Under the pieces are notes generated by a model that saw only the letters and a list, made by a program, of their open reading frames with translations, did not search any database and was not told the DNA's origin. Below, piece after piece: positions 19,376 through 28,098 of a stretch of 57,625 bases of DNA. The stretch lies in contig CAKPGU010000011.1 of NCBI GenBank assembly GCA_934155265.1, positions 1 to 57,625 of the forward strand. The letters run 5' to 3'. The DNA comes from an uncultured Clostridia bacterium (GTDB lineage: Bacteria > Bacillota > Clostridia > TANB77 > CAG-508). The translations under genes were made by a program, and so were the position numbers. Positions within the stretch are counted from its first letter, which is position 1; every line of letters starts with the position of its first letter.

Positions 19376-22300
19376 ACGACTTATATTTATATTAGGTATT
19401 TGTTTTATTTGTATGATGATTCCTAATGTAGCATCAGCAGGATGGAAAGATGAAAGAACATTTGAAATGACAAGTTCAAAATGTAAAGATTCTAATGATC
19501 CTGCAAGTTGCAATATATATAGAACATATGAAGCAAAGGGAGTGCCATATTATTTTCATGTATATGCTTATGGATATACTGCTAATAGTAATAAGTTAAA
19601 ATTGGATAGAGTTCAAGGAGTAGTATGTCTTCAACATAATAAAGATTCAGATGATGAATTTGCAGATAAAACTATGGCAATACAATATAGAATAACAATT
19701 GACCAGAATAATGTAGAAGTTAAAGCTATTTCAAAAGAGGCTAGAAATAAGAGTGGAAATACACCTTCAAAAATAGAAGATTCCAAATATAGTGCAAGAT
19801 TTGCATATATACTTAGCCATCTACAGAAAGAAGTAGGGAGAAACAATCGTCTTAATAATGGAACTCAAGGTGCTGTATGGAAAATAGTTCCAGCATTTTG
19901 GAAAGAATTAAAGGCAGAAACAGAATTTGATACAGGGACTGGGACCGAGGAGTATAAAACTACAATAAATAAAGCTAAATGGCTTACAGATGAATCAGTT
20001 GCTTATCAAAACTTTTCGTCATCAAATGATTTTAATAGAACAGCATCAAAATCTAATACTAAGGTAGCAGTTTCAGAATTGGATGCAAACTACTATAAAA
20101 TTGGTCCATTTAAAGTGAGTTATGTTTCTAGTAGTTATAAAAAAAGTGATACTGAAGTTATACAATTTGCTGGATATGACTCTGCTACATTACAAATAGA
20201 TAGCAAAGATTCAGGAAGTAATTGGAAAATGTGTGATGCAAATGGAAAAGAAATTAGTACTCCAGCTAATCAAGGAAATTTTTATATAAAAGTAAAAAAA
20301 GATGCTATAGGTAGAAGTGGAAGCCTAAAACTAAAATTTAAAAAGTTGAAAGTTAAAGCACAAATTTTTACAGTAACTAGTGCAAATGGTAGACAAGAAC
20401 AAGCAATTGTAGTTTTAGGAAAGAGATATTATAGCTATGAAGAAGTGTCAATAGATTTTAATATAACAGGAAATCTCAGAATTGTAAAACATGATTCAAA
20501 TAGTGCTAGCCAGCCATTATCTGGAGTAAAATTTAAAATCAAAACAGCAGCAGGTTATTTAAAAATAAAAGATAATAATGGTGTACAACAAACTTCAGTA
20601 ACGGGCATTGTTAATGTAACAGGATTAGTAATAACGAATAAAGATTCTGCAACTGAATTTATTACAAATAGTAGTGGAATAATAGAAATACATAACTTAA
20701 TGGTAAATAATTATACTGTTGAAGAAATATCAGTAGGAGATAATTATGGTTATATATTACATAATAATAATATTTCTTGGAATATTGCTGGACAAACATC
20801 GGGAAGTGGAAATAATATAAATGTATTTGTAAATGGCCAGCTAACTAGTTATACTGGAGTTTCAAATACATTAGTTAATAATAATTATGTTACAATTATG
20901 GACATAAGCAATAGAAGACAATTAGGAAATCTGAGTCTTGAAAAAGTAGATAGTAGAAATCCAGCAAAGAAATTAGCTGATGTAGAATTTGTCATATTAT
21001 CATCAAATAATAGGCAATATATAAAAATTATGACATCAGCAGGTTGGCAAGATAAGGTTACTGGAACTGTAACAGTAACAGGAATTCAATATACAGAAAA
21101 CATAGATGAAGCAACCGTATTTATAACTGATACAAATGGAATACTAAGTGTAAGAAATCTGTTATCAAGTAGTAATGGAGCAGATGAAATAAAGTATAAT
21201 ATTGTAGAAACATATAATCCAAATGTTTTATATGAAGTAACATATCAATCTGGTTATGTTTCTTTGGGTTCTAATACTATACAAGCACAAAATATTCAAG
21301 CATATATAAATTTAAAAGGATATGTATGGGAAGAAATTGCAGTATCAAAAAATAATTTTACAAACAATTTGTATAACAATACAGATGCATTAATAGAAGG
21401 AATAGAAGTAAAACTATATAAAAATGATAATCTAGAAGCAACAACAATAACAGATTCAGATGGAAACTATACTTTTGATAGAGTAAAAATAGATGAATTG
21501 GATCAATATCATATAGAATTTGAATATGATGGATTAAGATTTACAAATGTTAAAGAAAATACTGATTATTCAAGTAGTGATTATAATATAGCATCAAAAG
21601 CGGCAGAGCAATATAAAGGAAGAAAAGATAATAAGAATAGACTTGATGTTAATTTGGATTTTTCAGAAATTACAAATGGAAAATCAAGGAATAATGGTAG
21701 AGAAGTTTATACATTAGACTATCAGTATGATAAAGATAATCATACATCAACATATAAGGATCATTGGGGGTATGAATATAATGAAGATAAAACAAGATTA
21801 AAAGTAACACCATCAAATGATTATCCAGTAGTAGCATCGACGAAAACAGTAGAATTTAATTTGAAATCGGCATGGGAAGCACTATATAAAGATACAGGAG
21901 CAGAAACAATAGAAGGAATTAATTTAGGAATACAAAGACGAGAGCAAGCAGATTTGGCAATATCAACAGATATAAGCAATGTAAATATGATAGTGCAAAA
22001 TTATGAAAATACATATACATATGAAAATAGAAAAGAATATGAAGATCAGAATCCAAATGAAGAAAATTATGATGCAGCAAAAGATGGATTTGGAACAGAA
22101 GTCAAATTTGGAAATAAATATGTAACGAGTTATAGTAATAGAGGATTAAACATGTATACAAGGAGAATATATGAATCAGATTTAGCAAGATATAATCAGG
22201 ATTATGAAAATAATCAAGATTTAATACAAATGTATATAACATATAAAATAACAGTAAAAAATCAATCAAATGGAATAGCAGTTGAAGCAAATGAATTATC

Positions 22301-24611
22301 AAATTATTATGATTCAAGATATCAAATTGTAGATTCATGGGTAATAAAAGACAATACAACAAAGAATGTTGGAAAAAATGCATGGAATGTTAAAAGTAAA
22401 TATGGAGATAGTTATGATGAAAATGGATATAAAGCAGCATATACACAAGCAACAGATACTATGAAGATTGAACCAAATGGGAAAATTGAAGTTTATATTA
22501 AATTTAGATTAACACCAGAAGCGGTAAAAGCTTTGATAGAAAAACAAACGACATTAAATAACGTTAGTGAAATAACTTCTTTCACTGGATTAGAATTAAG
22601 GGATGATGAAGGGACAGAGATAACAGCTGCATATGCATGCATTGATGAAGATTCAAGTCCAGGTTCAATAAAAAGTATAGAGTTAGAAGAAAACAGTACT
22701 ACTAGTGTAAAGTTAAATGGCAGAGATTATGAAATAGAAACAAAAACATTAAATAAAGATTTATTTGAAGATGATACAGATATGGCACCATCATTAGTAC
22801 TTGGAATTGAAGAAGCAGAACCTACAAGAGGACTAACTGGAACAGTATTTGAAGACGAAGATGCATTACATAATGATGATAATACACATCCAGGAGAAGA
22901 AAGATTAGGTGATGGTATATTACATACAGGAGGAGAATATAGAGGAAAAGGAAAATATGGAAAAATAGATGCAAATAGGATTTCTGGAGCAAAAGTTGAA
23001 TTATTAGAATATGATTCACAAGGAAACACAAAAGTTGCAACATTATACAAGTTAAAAGTAAATGAATCAGGAGTAATGACTACAACAACAGAAGAAGCAG
23101 TAACAAGTACAGACAGTAAAGGAGAGTATGTATTTACTGGTGTTATACCAGGAAGGTATCTAATAAGATATACATATGGAAATAATTGTTATATTATGAA
23201 TAGTGCAGGAGAACAAATAGAACAAATAAATGCATTAGACTATAAATCAACAACAATAACATCAGATATAATGAAGGTTGCATTAAATTTAAATAAAAAA
23301 TATTCTTCAGCAAATGAAAGAGAAGGAGACTTAAACTGGATATTAAAATATGATAGTACACCAGATAATGATAATTATACAACTGATACAAAAAGTAAAA
23401 GTAAAGACTTAAGTGGTTTAATCAGATACTCAGGAGCAACAGATGATATAGATAAAAGAGAAGAATCAGATGATTTATATAATGGATTATATAAAAATGA
23501 TTTAGAAATGACAGCAGACACAGCATTTTTTGATGTAGGTGTAGAGTATAGTGAGGTTAAAGAATTAAATGGTTTTGCTAATAGAATTTCATATACAAAT
23601 TATACAGATGAATATCGACTAGAAGAAGATAAGATTCTTGTATTGGATGAAAATGGAAGAATTAAAATAGCAGATACATTTTATGCAGTAAATCCATATC
23701 AAGACTTTGGAATTATTGAAAGAGCAAGACAAGATTATGATACAAATAAGAGAATTTCAAATTTAAAAATAACTTTAGCTAATGGACAAATCTTAATAAA
23801 TGGAAATCCATATAAACAATTGCCAGAAGATGTTACTAATATAGATGAATATTGGAACAATTTAGAGGGTGCTTCTGAAAATCCTTTACCATATGTAAAA
23901 GCATTGCCAGGACAAGTAGTTGCAGAAATAGATAATGAAATTCTTCAAGGTGCAACTTTAAATGTAGAATATACAATTTCAATAAGAAATAAGTCAGAAA
24001 TAGATTACATATATAAAAATAATCAAGATTATTATTATTATGGTAAGAATGGTCAAGAAAAAAATAATACGGCAATAAGAAAAGTCGTAGATTATATGGA
24101 TGATAGCTTGTCTTATGATGATCAACGAAATTCAAGTATGGGATGGCAGAAAGTTAATGCAAGTGATTTATATAATTGGACAAAAGATCAAGATAATAAT
24201 AGTAAACAGTTAATAACAGAAGATGTAAAAAAAGCTGTAGAAAAAGGAGGATATGTAGTAGCTGTTACAGAATATTTCTATCAATCAGGACAAAATATTG
24301 AACCTGGAAGTATAGGAAGTGTAAAAATATATGGAAGTAAGGTACTTTCAACAAGTGAAAAAGGAATAAGTGTAGAAAATCATGCAGAGATTATAGAAAC
24401 TATGGGAGTAAGAACTATAAAAAATTCTACACCAGGTAATTATAATCCTAGCACAAGAAAACCAGATGAACCAGATGACGATATGACATCATTAGTAATA
24501 ACTCCACCAACAGGATTGACTGATAATAAAATATTCATTATTTCATTATCACTAATTATATTTATTACTTTAGCAGGAGGAGTATATTTTATTAAGAAGA
24601 AAGTATTATAA
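19362..24611 (+). CDS. giant surface adhesin: thioester domain, prealbumin-like and SdrD-B repeats, TPPTG tail
   Basis: 1749 aa. The signal peptide ends near NVASA (26). A thioester (TQXA) domain is suggested by Cys89 in GVVCLQH and by TQGAVW at 168-173, a canonical Gln motif of the family. Two prealbumin/SpaA-like domains follow (about 370-500 and 525-640). SdrD-B domains start near 645 (GYVWEEIAVSK) and 1145 (RGLTGTVFEDEDA). The C terminus has TPPTG from 1714, a hydrophobic helix and IKKKVL. Such proteins can attach covalently to host ligands through the thioester. Ligand and sortase are not visible here. It is 416 aa longer than its paralogue at 9670. Confidence 0.87.
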   Translation: MSKIRRLIFILGICFICMMIPNVASAGWKDERTFEMTSSKCKDSNDPASCNIYRTYEAKGVPYYFHVYAYGYTANSNKLKLDRVQGVVCLQHNKDSDDEFADKTMAIQYRITIDQNNVEVKAISKEARNKSGNTPSKIEDSKYSARFAYILSHLQKEVGRNNRLNNGTQGAVWKIVPAFWKELKAETEFDTGTGTEEYKTTINKAKWLTDESVAYQNFSSSNDFNRTASKSNTKVAVSELDANYYKIGPFKVSYVSSSYKKSDTEVIQFAGYDSATLQIDSKDSGSNWKMCDANGKEISTPANQGNFYIKVKKDAIGRSGSLKLKFKKLKVKAQIFTVTSANGRQEQAIVVLGKRYYSYEEVSIDFNITGNLRIVKHDSNSASQPLSGVKFKIKTAAGYLKIKDNNGVQQTSVTGIVNVTGLVITNKDSATEFITNSSGIIEIHNLMVNNYTVEEISVGDNYGYILHNNNISWNIAGQTSGSGNNINVFVNGQLTSYTGVSNTLVNNNYVTIMDISNRRQLGNLSLEKVDSRNPAKKLADVEFVILSSNNRQYIKIMTSAGWQDKVTGTVTVTGIQYTENIDEATVFITDTNGILSVRNLLSSSNGADEIKYNIVETYNPNVLYEVTYQSGYVSLGSNTIQAQNIQAYINLKGYVWEEIAVSKNNFTNNLYNNTDALIEGIEVKLYKNDNLEATTITDSDGNYTFDRVKIDELDQYHIEFEYDGLRFTNVKENTDYSSSDYNIASKAAEQYKGRKDNKNRLDVNLDFSEITNGKSRNNGREVYTLDYQYDKDNHTSTYKDHWGYEYNEDKTRLKVTPSNDYPVVASTKTVEFNLKSAWEALYKDTGAETIEGINLGIQRREQADLAISTDISNVNMIVQNYENTYTYENRKEYEDQNPNEENYDAAKDGFGTEVKFGNKYVTSYSNRGLNMYTRRIYESDLARYNQDYENNQDLIQMYITYKITVKNQSNGIAVEANELSNYYDSRYQIVDSWVIKDNTTKNVGKNAWNVKSKYGDSYDENGYKAAYTQATDTMKIEPNGKIEVYIKFRLTPEAVKALIEKQTTLNNVSEITSFTGLELRDDEGTEITAAYACIDEDSSPGSIKSIELEENSTTSVKLNGRDYEIETKTLNKDLFEDDTDMAPSLVLGIEEAEPTRGLTGTVFEDEDALHNDDNTHPGEERLGDGILHTGGEYRGKGKYGKIDANRISGAKVELLEYDSQGNTKVATLYKLKVNESGVMTTTTEEAVTSTDSKGEYVFTGVIPGRYLIRYTYGNNCYIMNSAGEQIEQINALDYKSTTITSDIMKVALNLNKKYSSANEREGDLNWILKYDSTPDNDNYTTDTKSKSKDLSGLIRYSGATDDIDKREESDDLYNGLYKNDLEMTADTAFFDVGVEYSEVKELNGFANRISYTNYTDEYRLEEDKILVLDENGRIKIADTFYAVNPYQDFGIIERARQDYDTNKRISNLKITLANGQILINGNPYKQLPEDVTNIDEYWNNLEGASENPLPYVKALPGQVVAEIDNEILQGATLNVEYTISIRNKSEIDYIYKNNQDYYYYGKNGQEKNNTAIRKVVDYMDDSLSYDDQRNSSMGWQKVNASDLYNWTKDQDNNSKQLITEDVKKAVEKGGYVVAVTEYFYQSGQNIEPGSIGSVKIYGSKVLSTSEKGISVENHAEIIETMGVRTIKNSTPGNYNPSTRKPDEPDDDMTSLVITPPTGLTDNKIFIISLSLIIFITLAGGVYFIKKKVL

Positions 24612-24645
24612 AAGAAGGGGCAGATAGATTCTGTCCTTCTTTTTA
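24611..24645. terminator. bidirectional terminator
   Basis: AAAGAAGGGGCAGA pairs with TCTGTCCTTCTTT (one G-T pair), followed by a T-run. It serves the adhesin gene on + and the tetR-like gene on -, whose stop codon lies inside it. Confidence 0.85.
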
Positions 24646-25248
24646 GCAATTTAATAGTTTAACAATTGTCTCAATACAAATATTAGTCATTACATCATAA
24701 TCAAGTTCGTTATGTTTATGATAAACGATTTCATGACATAGATTATCAATAAGACCAATTGCAATATGAGATTTTTCCATTAAATTTTTACTATCAAAAC
24801 CATTTTCAACTAATAAATCGTAAATTTTTTCAGTCATCTCAATTTCTCTTTTATGAAAATAAAATGCAACATCTTTATCAGAATGGGCCATTGCCATAAT
24901 TTCTTCATGAGCAGATTGAGATAGTTTATGATTTTGAATAAAATTATCAATCATTTTTCTAACAATTTCATTTAAATTATTTTTATCAAAATTTTTTAAT
25001 GGTATATCAAGCATTGGGTAAAAAATATTGTCAGCAAATTTTTTCAATGCTTCAATAAAAATATCATGTTTATCTTTAAAATATTGATATATAATTCCTG
25101 TTGAAACACCAGCATTTTTTGCGATTTCAGCAGTATTTGTGTTATAATAACCTTTTTCGCAGATTAATTCAAAACCTGATTCAATGATTTTTTCTTTTTT
25201 TTCTATTGACCTTTTTTGTACCGGTTCTCTTATTTCATATTCATTCAT
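24643..25248 (-). CDS. TetR family transcriptional regulator
   Basis: 201 aa. The N-terminal TetR helix-turn-helix is clear (residues 38-60: NTAEIAKNAGVSTGIIYQYF). The C-terminal helices form the usual ligand and dimer domain; no ligand can be inferred. GGAGG precedes ATG 25248. Its promoter on the minus strand is TTGACA-17-TATAAT (25307 to 25279). It is divergent from the broken ABC gene at 25409, and two similar inverted repeats in the shared 160-bp region are probable operators. The natural target was very likely the ABC transporter that is now disrupted. Confidence 0.9.
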   Translation of the reverse strand: MNEYEIREPVQKRSIEKKEKIIESGFELICEKGYYNTNTAEIAKNAGVSTGIIYQYFKDKHDIFIEALKKFADNIFYPMLDIPLKNFDKNNLNEIVRKMIDNFIQNHKLSQSAHEEIMAMAHSDKDVAFYFHKREIEMTEKIYDLLVENGFDSKNLMEKSHIAIGLIDNLCHEIVYHKHNELDYDVMTNICIETIVKLLNC

Positions 25249-25278
25249 AAAATCTAATGCCTCCTAAATGTAAACATA

Positions 25279-25307
25279 TTATACATTCGAAAAAAATGAT
25301 TGTCAAG
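25279..25307 (-). promoter_or_regulatory. tetR-like gene promoter
   Basis: On the minus strand, consensus TTGACA (25307-25302), a 17-nt spacer and consensus TATAAT (25284-25279). Confidence 0.8.
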
Positions 25308-25308
25308 A

Positions 25309-25390
25309 ATATGAAAAAAAATTCATATTATATTGACTTTATATAAATAGAAATATATAATTTAGAAAAAATGTGAAAAAAATTTCATAT
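25309..25390. promoter_or_regulatory. paired TetR operators flanking the divergent promoter TTGACT-17-TATAAT
   Basis: Operator 1 is AATATGAA-5-TTCATATT (25309-25329). Operator 2 is ATGTGAAA-4-TTTCATAT (25371-25390, one G-T mismatch). Both are variants of ATRTGAA-N-TTCATAT, with centres about 61 bp apart. Between them lies the plus-strand promoter TTGACT (25333-25338), 17 nt, TATAAT (25356-25361). Operator 1 abuts the -35 boxes of both genes and operator 2 covers the start of the plus transcript. The layout predicts autorepression and repression of the ABC gene by the adjacent TetR protein. Confidence 0.75.
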
Positions 25391-25408
25391 AAAATAAAAG
25401 GAGGAAAT

Positions 25409-26338
25409 ATGAAAAAAATAGTAGAACTAAAAAATGTAAGTAAGATTTACAACACAGGAGAAAAAGAATTTAAAGCACTAGACAATATTGATTTATCAAT
25501 AAACAAAGGAGAATTTGTTGTAGTCCTTGGACCATCAGGAGCAGGATAATCAACATTGTTAAATTTAATCGGAGGAATGGATACTCCAACAAAAGGTAGT
25601 ATTGAAATTGACGGAGAAGATATTTCAAAATATAATGAAAATGAATTAAGCGAATATAGAGCAGAAAATATAGGATTCATTTTTCAATTTTATAATATAT
25701 TACCAACATTAACAGTATTAGAAAATGTAGAATTAAGAAAAAGAGAAAGTTCAAGAAAAATAGAGTATAAGTATATAGGAATATTGTTTAGAACATTTAT
25801 AATTATCGAGGTTGAAAATGAAATTTTTTTAATAGACCAACATGCAGCACATGAGAGAGTTTTGTATGAACAAATAAAAGAAAATTATAAAAATTATATT
25901 CAATCAAATAGTCAATTAATGTTGATACCAGAAGTGGTAACTTTGACAAATAGAGAAATGGAATTTGTAAAAAATAATATAAAATTGTTTGTAGATATTG
26001 GGTTTGTAATAGAAGTATTTGGAGAGAATACTATTAAAATTAATGGAATTCCAGATTTAGAATATATGTCAAAAACAAAAAATATTTTTTTAGATGTTTT
26101 GGATGAAGTTATTTCAGATGGAAGAACTCAAATAAAAGATGTTGAAGAAAGATTTATTGCAACTGTTGCTTGTAAGGCTGCAGTTAAAGCTAATATGGAT
26201 TTAACAAGACAAGAAGTTGATGAGTTGATTAATAATTTGTTGAGCTTAAATAATCCATATACTTGTCCTCATGGAAGACCTACAACAATTAAGATTAGTC
26301 AAGAGTTTATTGAGAAGAAATTAGGAGTTGAAGGTTGA
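25409..26338 (+). pseudogene. chimeric pseudogene: ABC transporter ATPase 5' part fused to mutL 3' part
   Basis: From ATG 25409 (GGAGG upstream) the frame reads an ABC ATPase of the LolD/MacB type: MKKIVELKNVSKIY, then the Walker A GPSGAG. Codon 47, where the essential lysine should be, is TAA (25547). Without the stop, the frame runs through STLLNLIGG, the Q-loop FIFQFYNILPTLT and ENVELRK. Near 25740-25760 it switches to the C-terminal domain of MutL: IGILFRTFIII, DQHAAHER, ACKAAVKA and CPHGRPT, ending at 26338. The ABC signature and Walker B, and all of the MutL ATPase domain, are missing. Neither half can work as its parent did; an internal start at 25556 (TTG) would only give a hybrid fragment. 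Confidence 0.88.
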
Positions 26339-26350
26339 AAAATAATTACA

Positions 26351-26440
26351 ATTTTGGCTACGTCAAATTTCATTTAAAACGCGGTTACATACATTATGTA
26401 TGCGCCCTTGCCTTTTAAATAAAACTTTCCTTGCCAAAAT
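26351..26440. repeat. 90-bp imperfect inverted repeat (hairpin element)
   Basis: Outer arms ATTTTGGC (26351-26358) and GCCAAAAT (26433-26440) pair perfectly. Inner parts also match (CATTTAAAA against TTTTAAATA). The centre is the perfect palindrome CATACAT-T-ATGTATG (26388-26402). It begins 12 bp after the mutL remnant. It may be a MITE-like or REP-like element, or a structured RNA. There is no T-run, so it is not a normal terminator. Confidence 0.6.
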
Positions 26441-26490
26441 TTAATTCTTTTCCAACCTGATTTGTGCCTTGAGAAAGGAATAAAAGTAAA

Positions 26491-27267
26491 ATGAATGTTT
26501 TTATAGGATTACTAATACCATTTTTAGGAACAACACTAGGTAGTGCAACAGTATTTTTAATGAAAAATGAATTAAATAAAAAAATAGAAAAAATATTATT
26601 AGGTTTTGCAGCTGGTGTAATGATTGCCGCATCTGTATGGTCGCTGCTAATACCATCAATAGATATGGCAAGAGAACAGGGAATTCCTGCATGGATTCCA
26701 TCTGCAACAGGATTTTTATTTGGAATTGTTTTTCTACTTGTTTTAGATAATGTAGTACCTCATTTACATTTAGAGAGCACTAAGCCAGAAGGAATTAAAA
26801 CTAAATTAAAGAAAACAACTATGATGATATTTGCCGTAACACTTCATAATATTCCAGAGGGGATGGCTGTTGGTGTATCGTTTGCAGGAGTATTAATTGG
26901 AAATGCGGGAATAACAATGGCAGGTGCATTTGCATTAGCTCTTGGAATTGCAATTCAAAATTTTCCAGAAGGGGCAATAATTTCTATGCCTTTAAAGGCA
27001 GAAGGAATGTCAAAAGGAAAAGCATTTTTTTATGGTACACTATCTGGAGTTGTAGAGCCAATAGGTGCTACAATGACAATATTATTGACTAATGCAGTTG
27101 TTCCGATTTTACCATATTTACTTTCTTTTGCAGCTGGTGCGATGATATATGTTGTTGTTGAAGAGTTGATTCCTGAGTCTCAGGCTGGAGAGCATTCTAA
27201 TATTGGAACTGTTGGTGTTGCTATTGGCTTTGTAATTATGATGATTTTAGATGTAGCTCTAGGATGA
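26491..27267 (+). CDS. ZIP family metal transporter
   Basis: 258 aa with about eight membrane helices. The ZIP signature metal sites are present: HNIPEGMAVG near residue 118 (helix 4) and NFPEGAIISMPL near 156 (helix 5), plus VVEPIGA. ZIP proteins of this GufA/ZupT-like length import zinc and other divalent metals across the cytoplasmic membrane. AAAGGA lies upstream of ATG 26491. It is a single gene after the hairpin element. The metal cannot be decided from sequence. Confidence 0.9.
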   Translation: MNVFIGLLIPFLGTTLGSATVFLMKNELNKKIEKILLGFAAGVMIAASVWSLLIPSIDMAREQGIPAWIPSATGFLFGIVFLLVLDNVVPHLHLESTKPEGIKTKLKKTTMMIFAVTLHNIPEGMAVGVSFAGVLIGNAGITMAGAFALALGIAIQNFPEGAIISMPLKAEGMSKGKAFFYGTLSGVVEPIGATMTILLTNAVVPILPYLLSFAAGAMIYVVVEELIPESQAGEHSNIGTVGVAIGFVIMMILDVALG

Positions 27268-27291
27268 TAATTAAAATTTTTGTTATAGAGC

Positions 27292-27320
27292 TTGCTAAAA
27301 TTATGTAAATATGATATAAT
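27292..27320 (+). promoter_or_regulatory. extended -10 promoter of the cupin-like gene
   Basis: TTGCTA (27292-27297), a 17-nt spacer, then TGATATAAT with TATAAT at 27315-27320. The same TGnTATAAT form precedes the genes at 31005, 32116 and 41222. Confidence 0.65.
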
Positions 27321-27366
27321 CATTTCGCAAATAAATATATTTTCATAAAAATTAGGAGGTAGCATC

Positions 27367-27756
27367 ATGATTAAGACAACCAAATTACCAGAAGAATTTA
27401 TTGGAAAAGCAAAAGGTTTAACATGTGTATTTGAATTTACACATATGTTTAAACCAGAGGTTGAGAAAAGTACACTTGAAAGAATCGATGAGATACAGTA
27501 TCTGAGCATTGCTCCTTGGACTTCAATAAAGATGCATGGACATGAGCAGCAATGGGAAGCTTGGGTATGGCTTTCTCACAAAACAGCTCATATATGCCTT
27601 ATAGGAGAGGAACATGAGTTAGAGAACAATAGTGACAAAACAATAAATGTCTTGGCAATTAAAGGAAATATGGATTATTCATATGATGACCTTGCAGAAT
27701 TTTTTAAGAAATTAGGATTTTCTGTTGCGCATGGCTCATTAGTTATTAATGAATAA
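27367..27756 (+). CDS. cupin-like small protein, function unknown
   Basis: 129 aa, cytosolic. The middle of the protein (IAPWTSIKMHGHEQQWEAWV) has the His-rich turn of cupins and a beta-rich pattern consistent with a single cupin barrel; the C terminus is helical. The metal ligands would be His and Glu in HGHEQQWE. Cupins bind small ligands or sugars, and no substrate is suggested. AGGAGG precedes ATG 27367. Its base composition is less AT-rich than its neighbours, like the MYG1 gene at 31005, which hints at a shared foreign source. Confidence 0.55.
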   Translation: MIKTTKLPEEFIGKAKGLTCVFEFTHMFKPEVEKSTLERIDEIQYLSIAPWTSIKMHGHEQQWEAWVWLSHKTAHICLIGEEHELENNSDKTINVLAIKGNMDYSYDDLAEFFKKLGFSVAHGSLVINE

Positions 27757-27783
27757 TGATTAACCGACTAATTATTAAATAAA

Positions 27784-27799
27784 GCCCGAAAATTCGGGC
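27784..27799. terminator. hairpin after the cupin-like gene
   Basis: GCCCGAA-AA-TTCGGGC is a perfect 7-bp stem. It has a purine-rich tract rather than T on the plus side, so termination is uncertain. Confidence 0.4.
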
Positions 27800-27921
27800 G
27801 AAAAAAGGTGGTACAGTATTTTATTATATTGTGCCACTTTAAAATTTTATATATAGAAATAATTATACGAAAAAACAGACAGCTGTCTAAATATGGAGCT
27901 GATTCTTTAGAATGTTGTATT

Positions 27922-28004
27922 AAAGAAAGACTTGAAGTATAAGTTTTTCATTACATTCCTCAGCTTATTACGAAAGTTAAAGCTTGTATTTCAGGTCTTT
28001 CTTA
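27922..28004. other. long stem-loop in the 342-bp gap before the Csx3-NTPase gene
   Basis: The arm near 27922-27943 (AAGAAAGACTTGAAGTATAA) pairs with 27982-28004 over about 21 positions if G-U is allowed; the only departures from Watson-Crick are three wobbles. The loop is about 38 nt. Translated remnants in the gap (27840-28040) are interrupted and only weakly reminiscent of an IS66-type transposase. It may be a decayed insertion element or a structured leader RNA. I see no intact gene between 27757 and 28098. Confidence 0.4.
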
Positions 28005-28098
28005 TAAGACAAAAATCAAAACAATTTTTCAGTAACACTATTATTCAACTATTGATTTATAATAAGGATTAGTTTAAAATAATAATAAGGAGAAAAAA

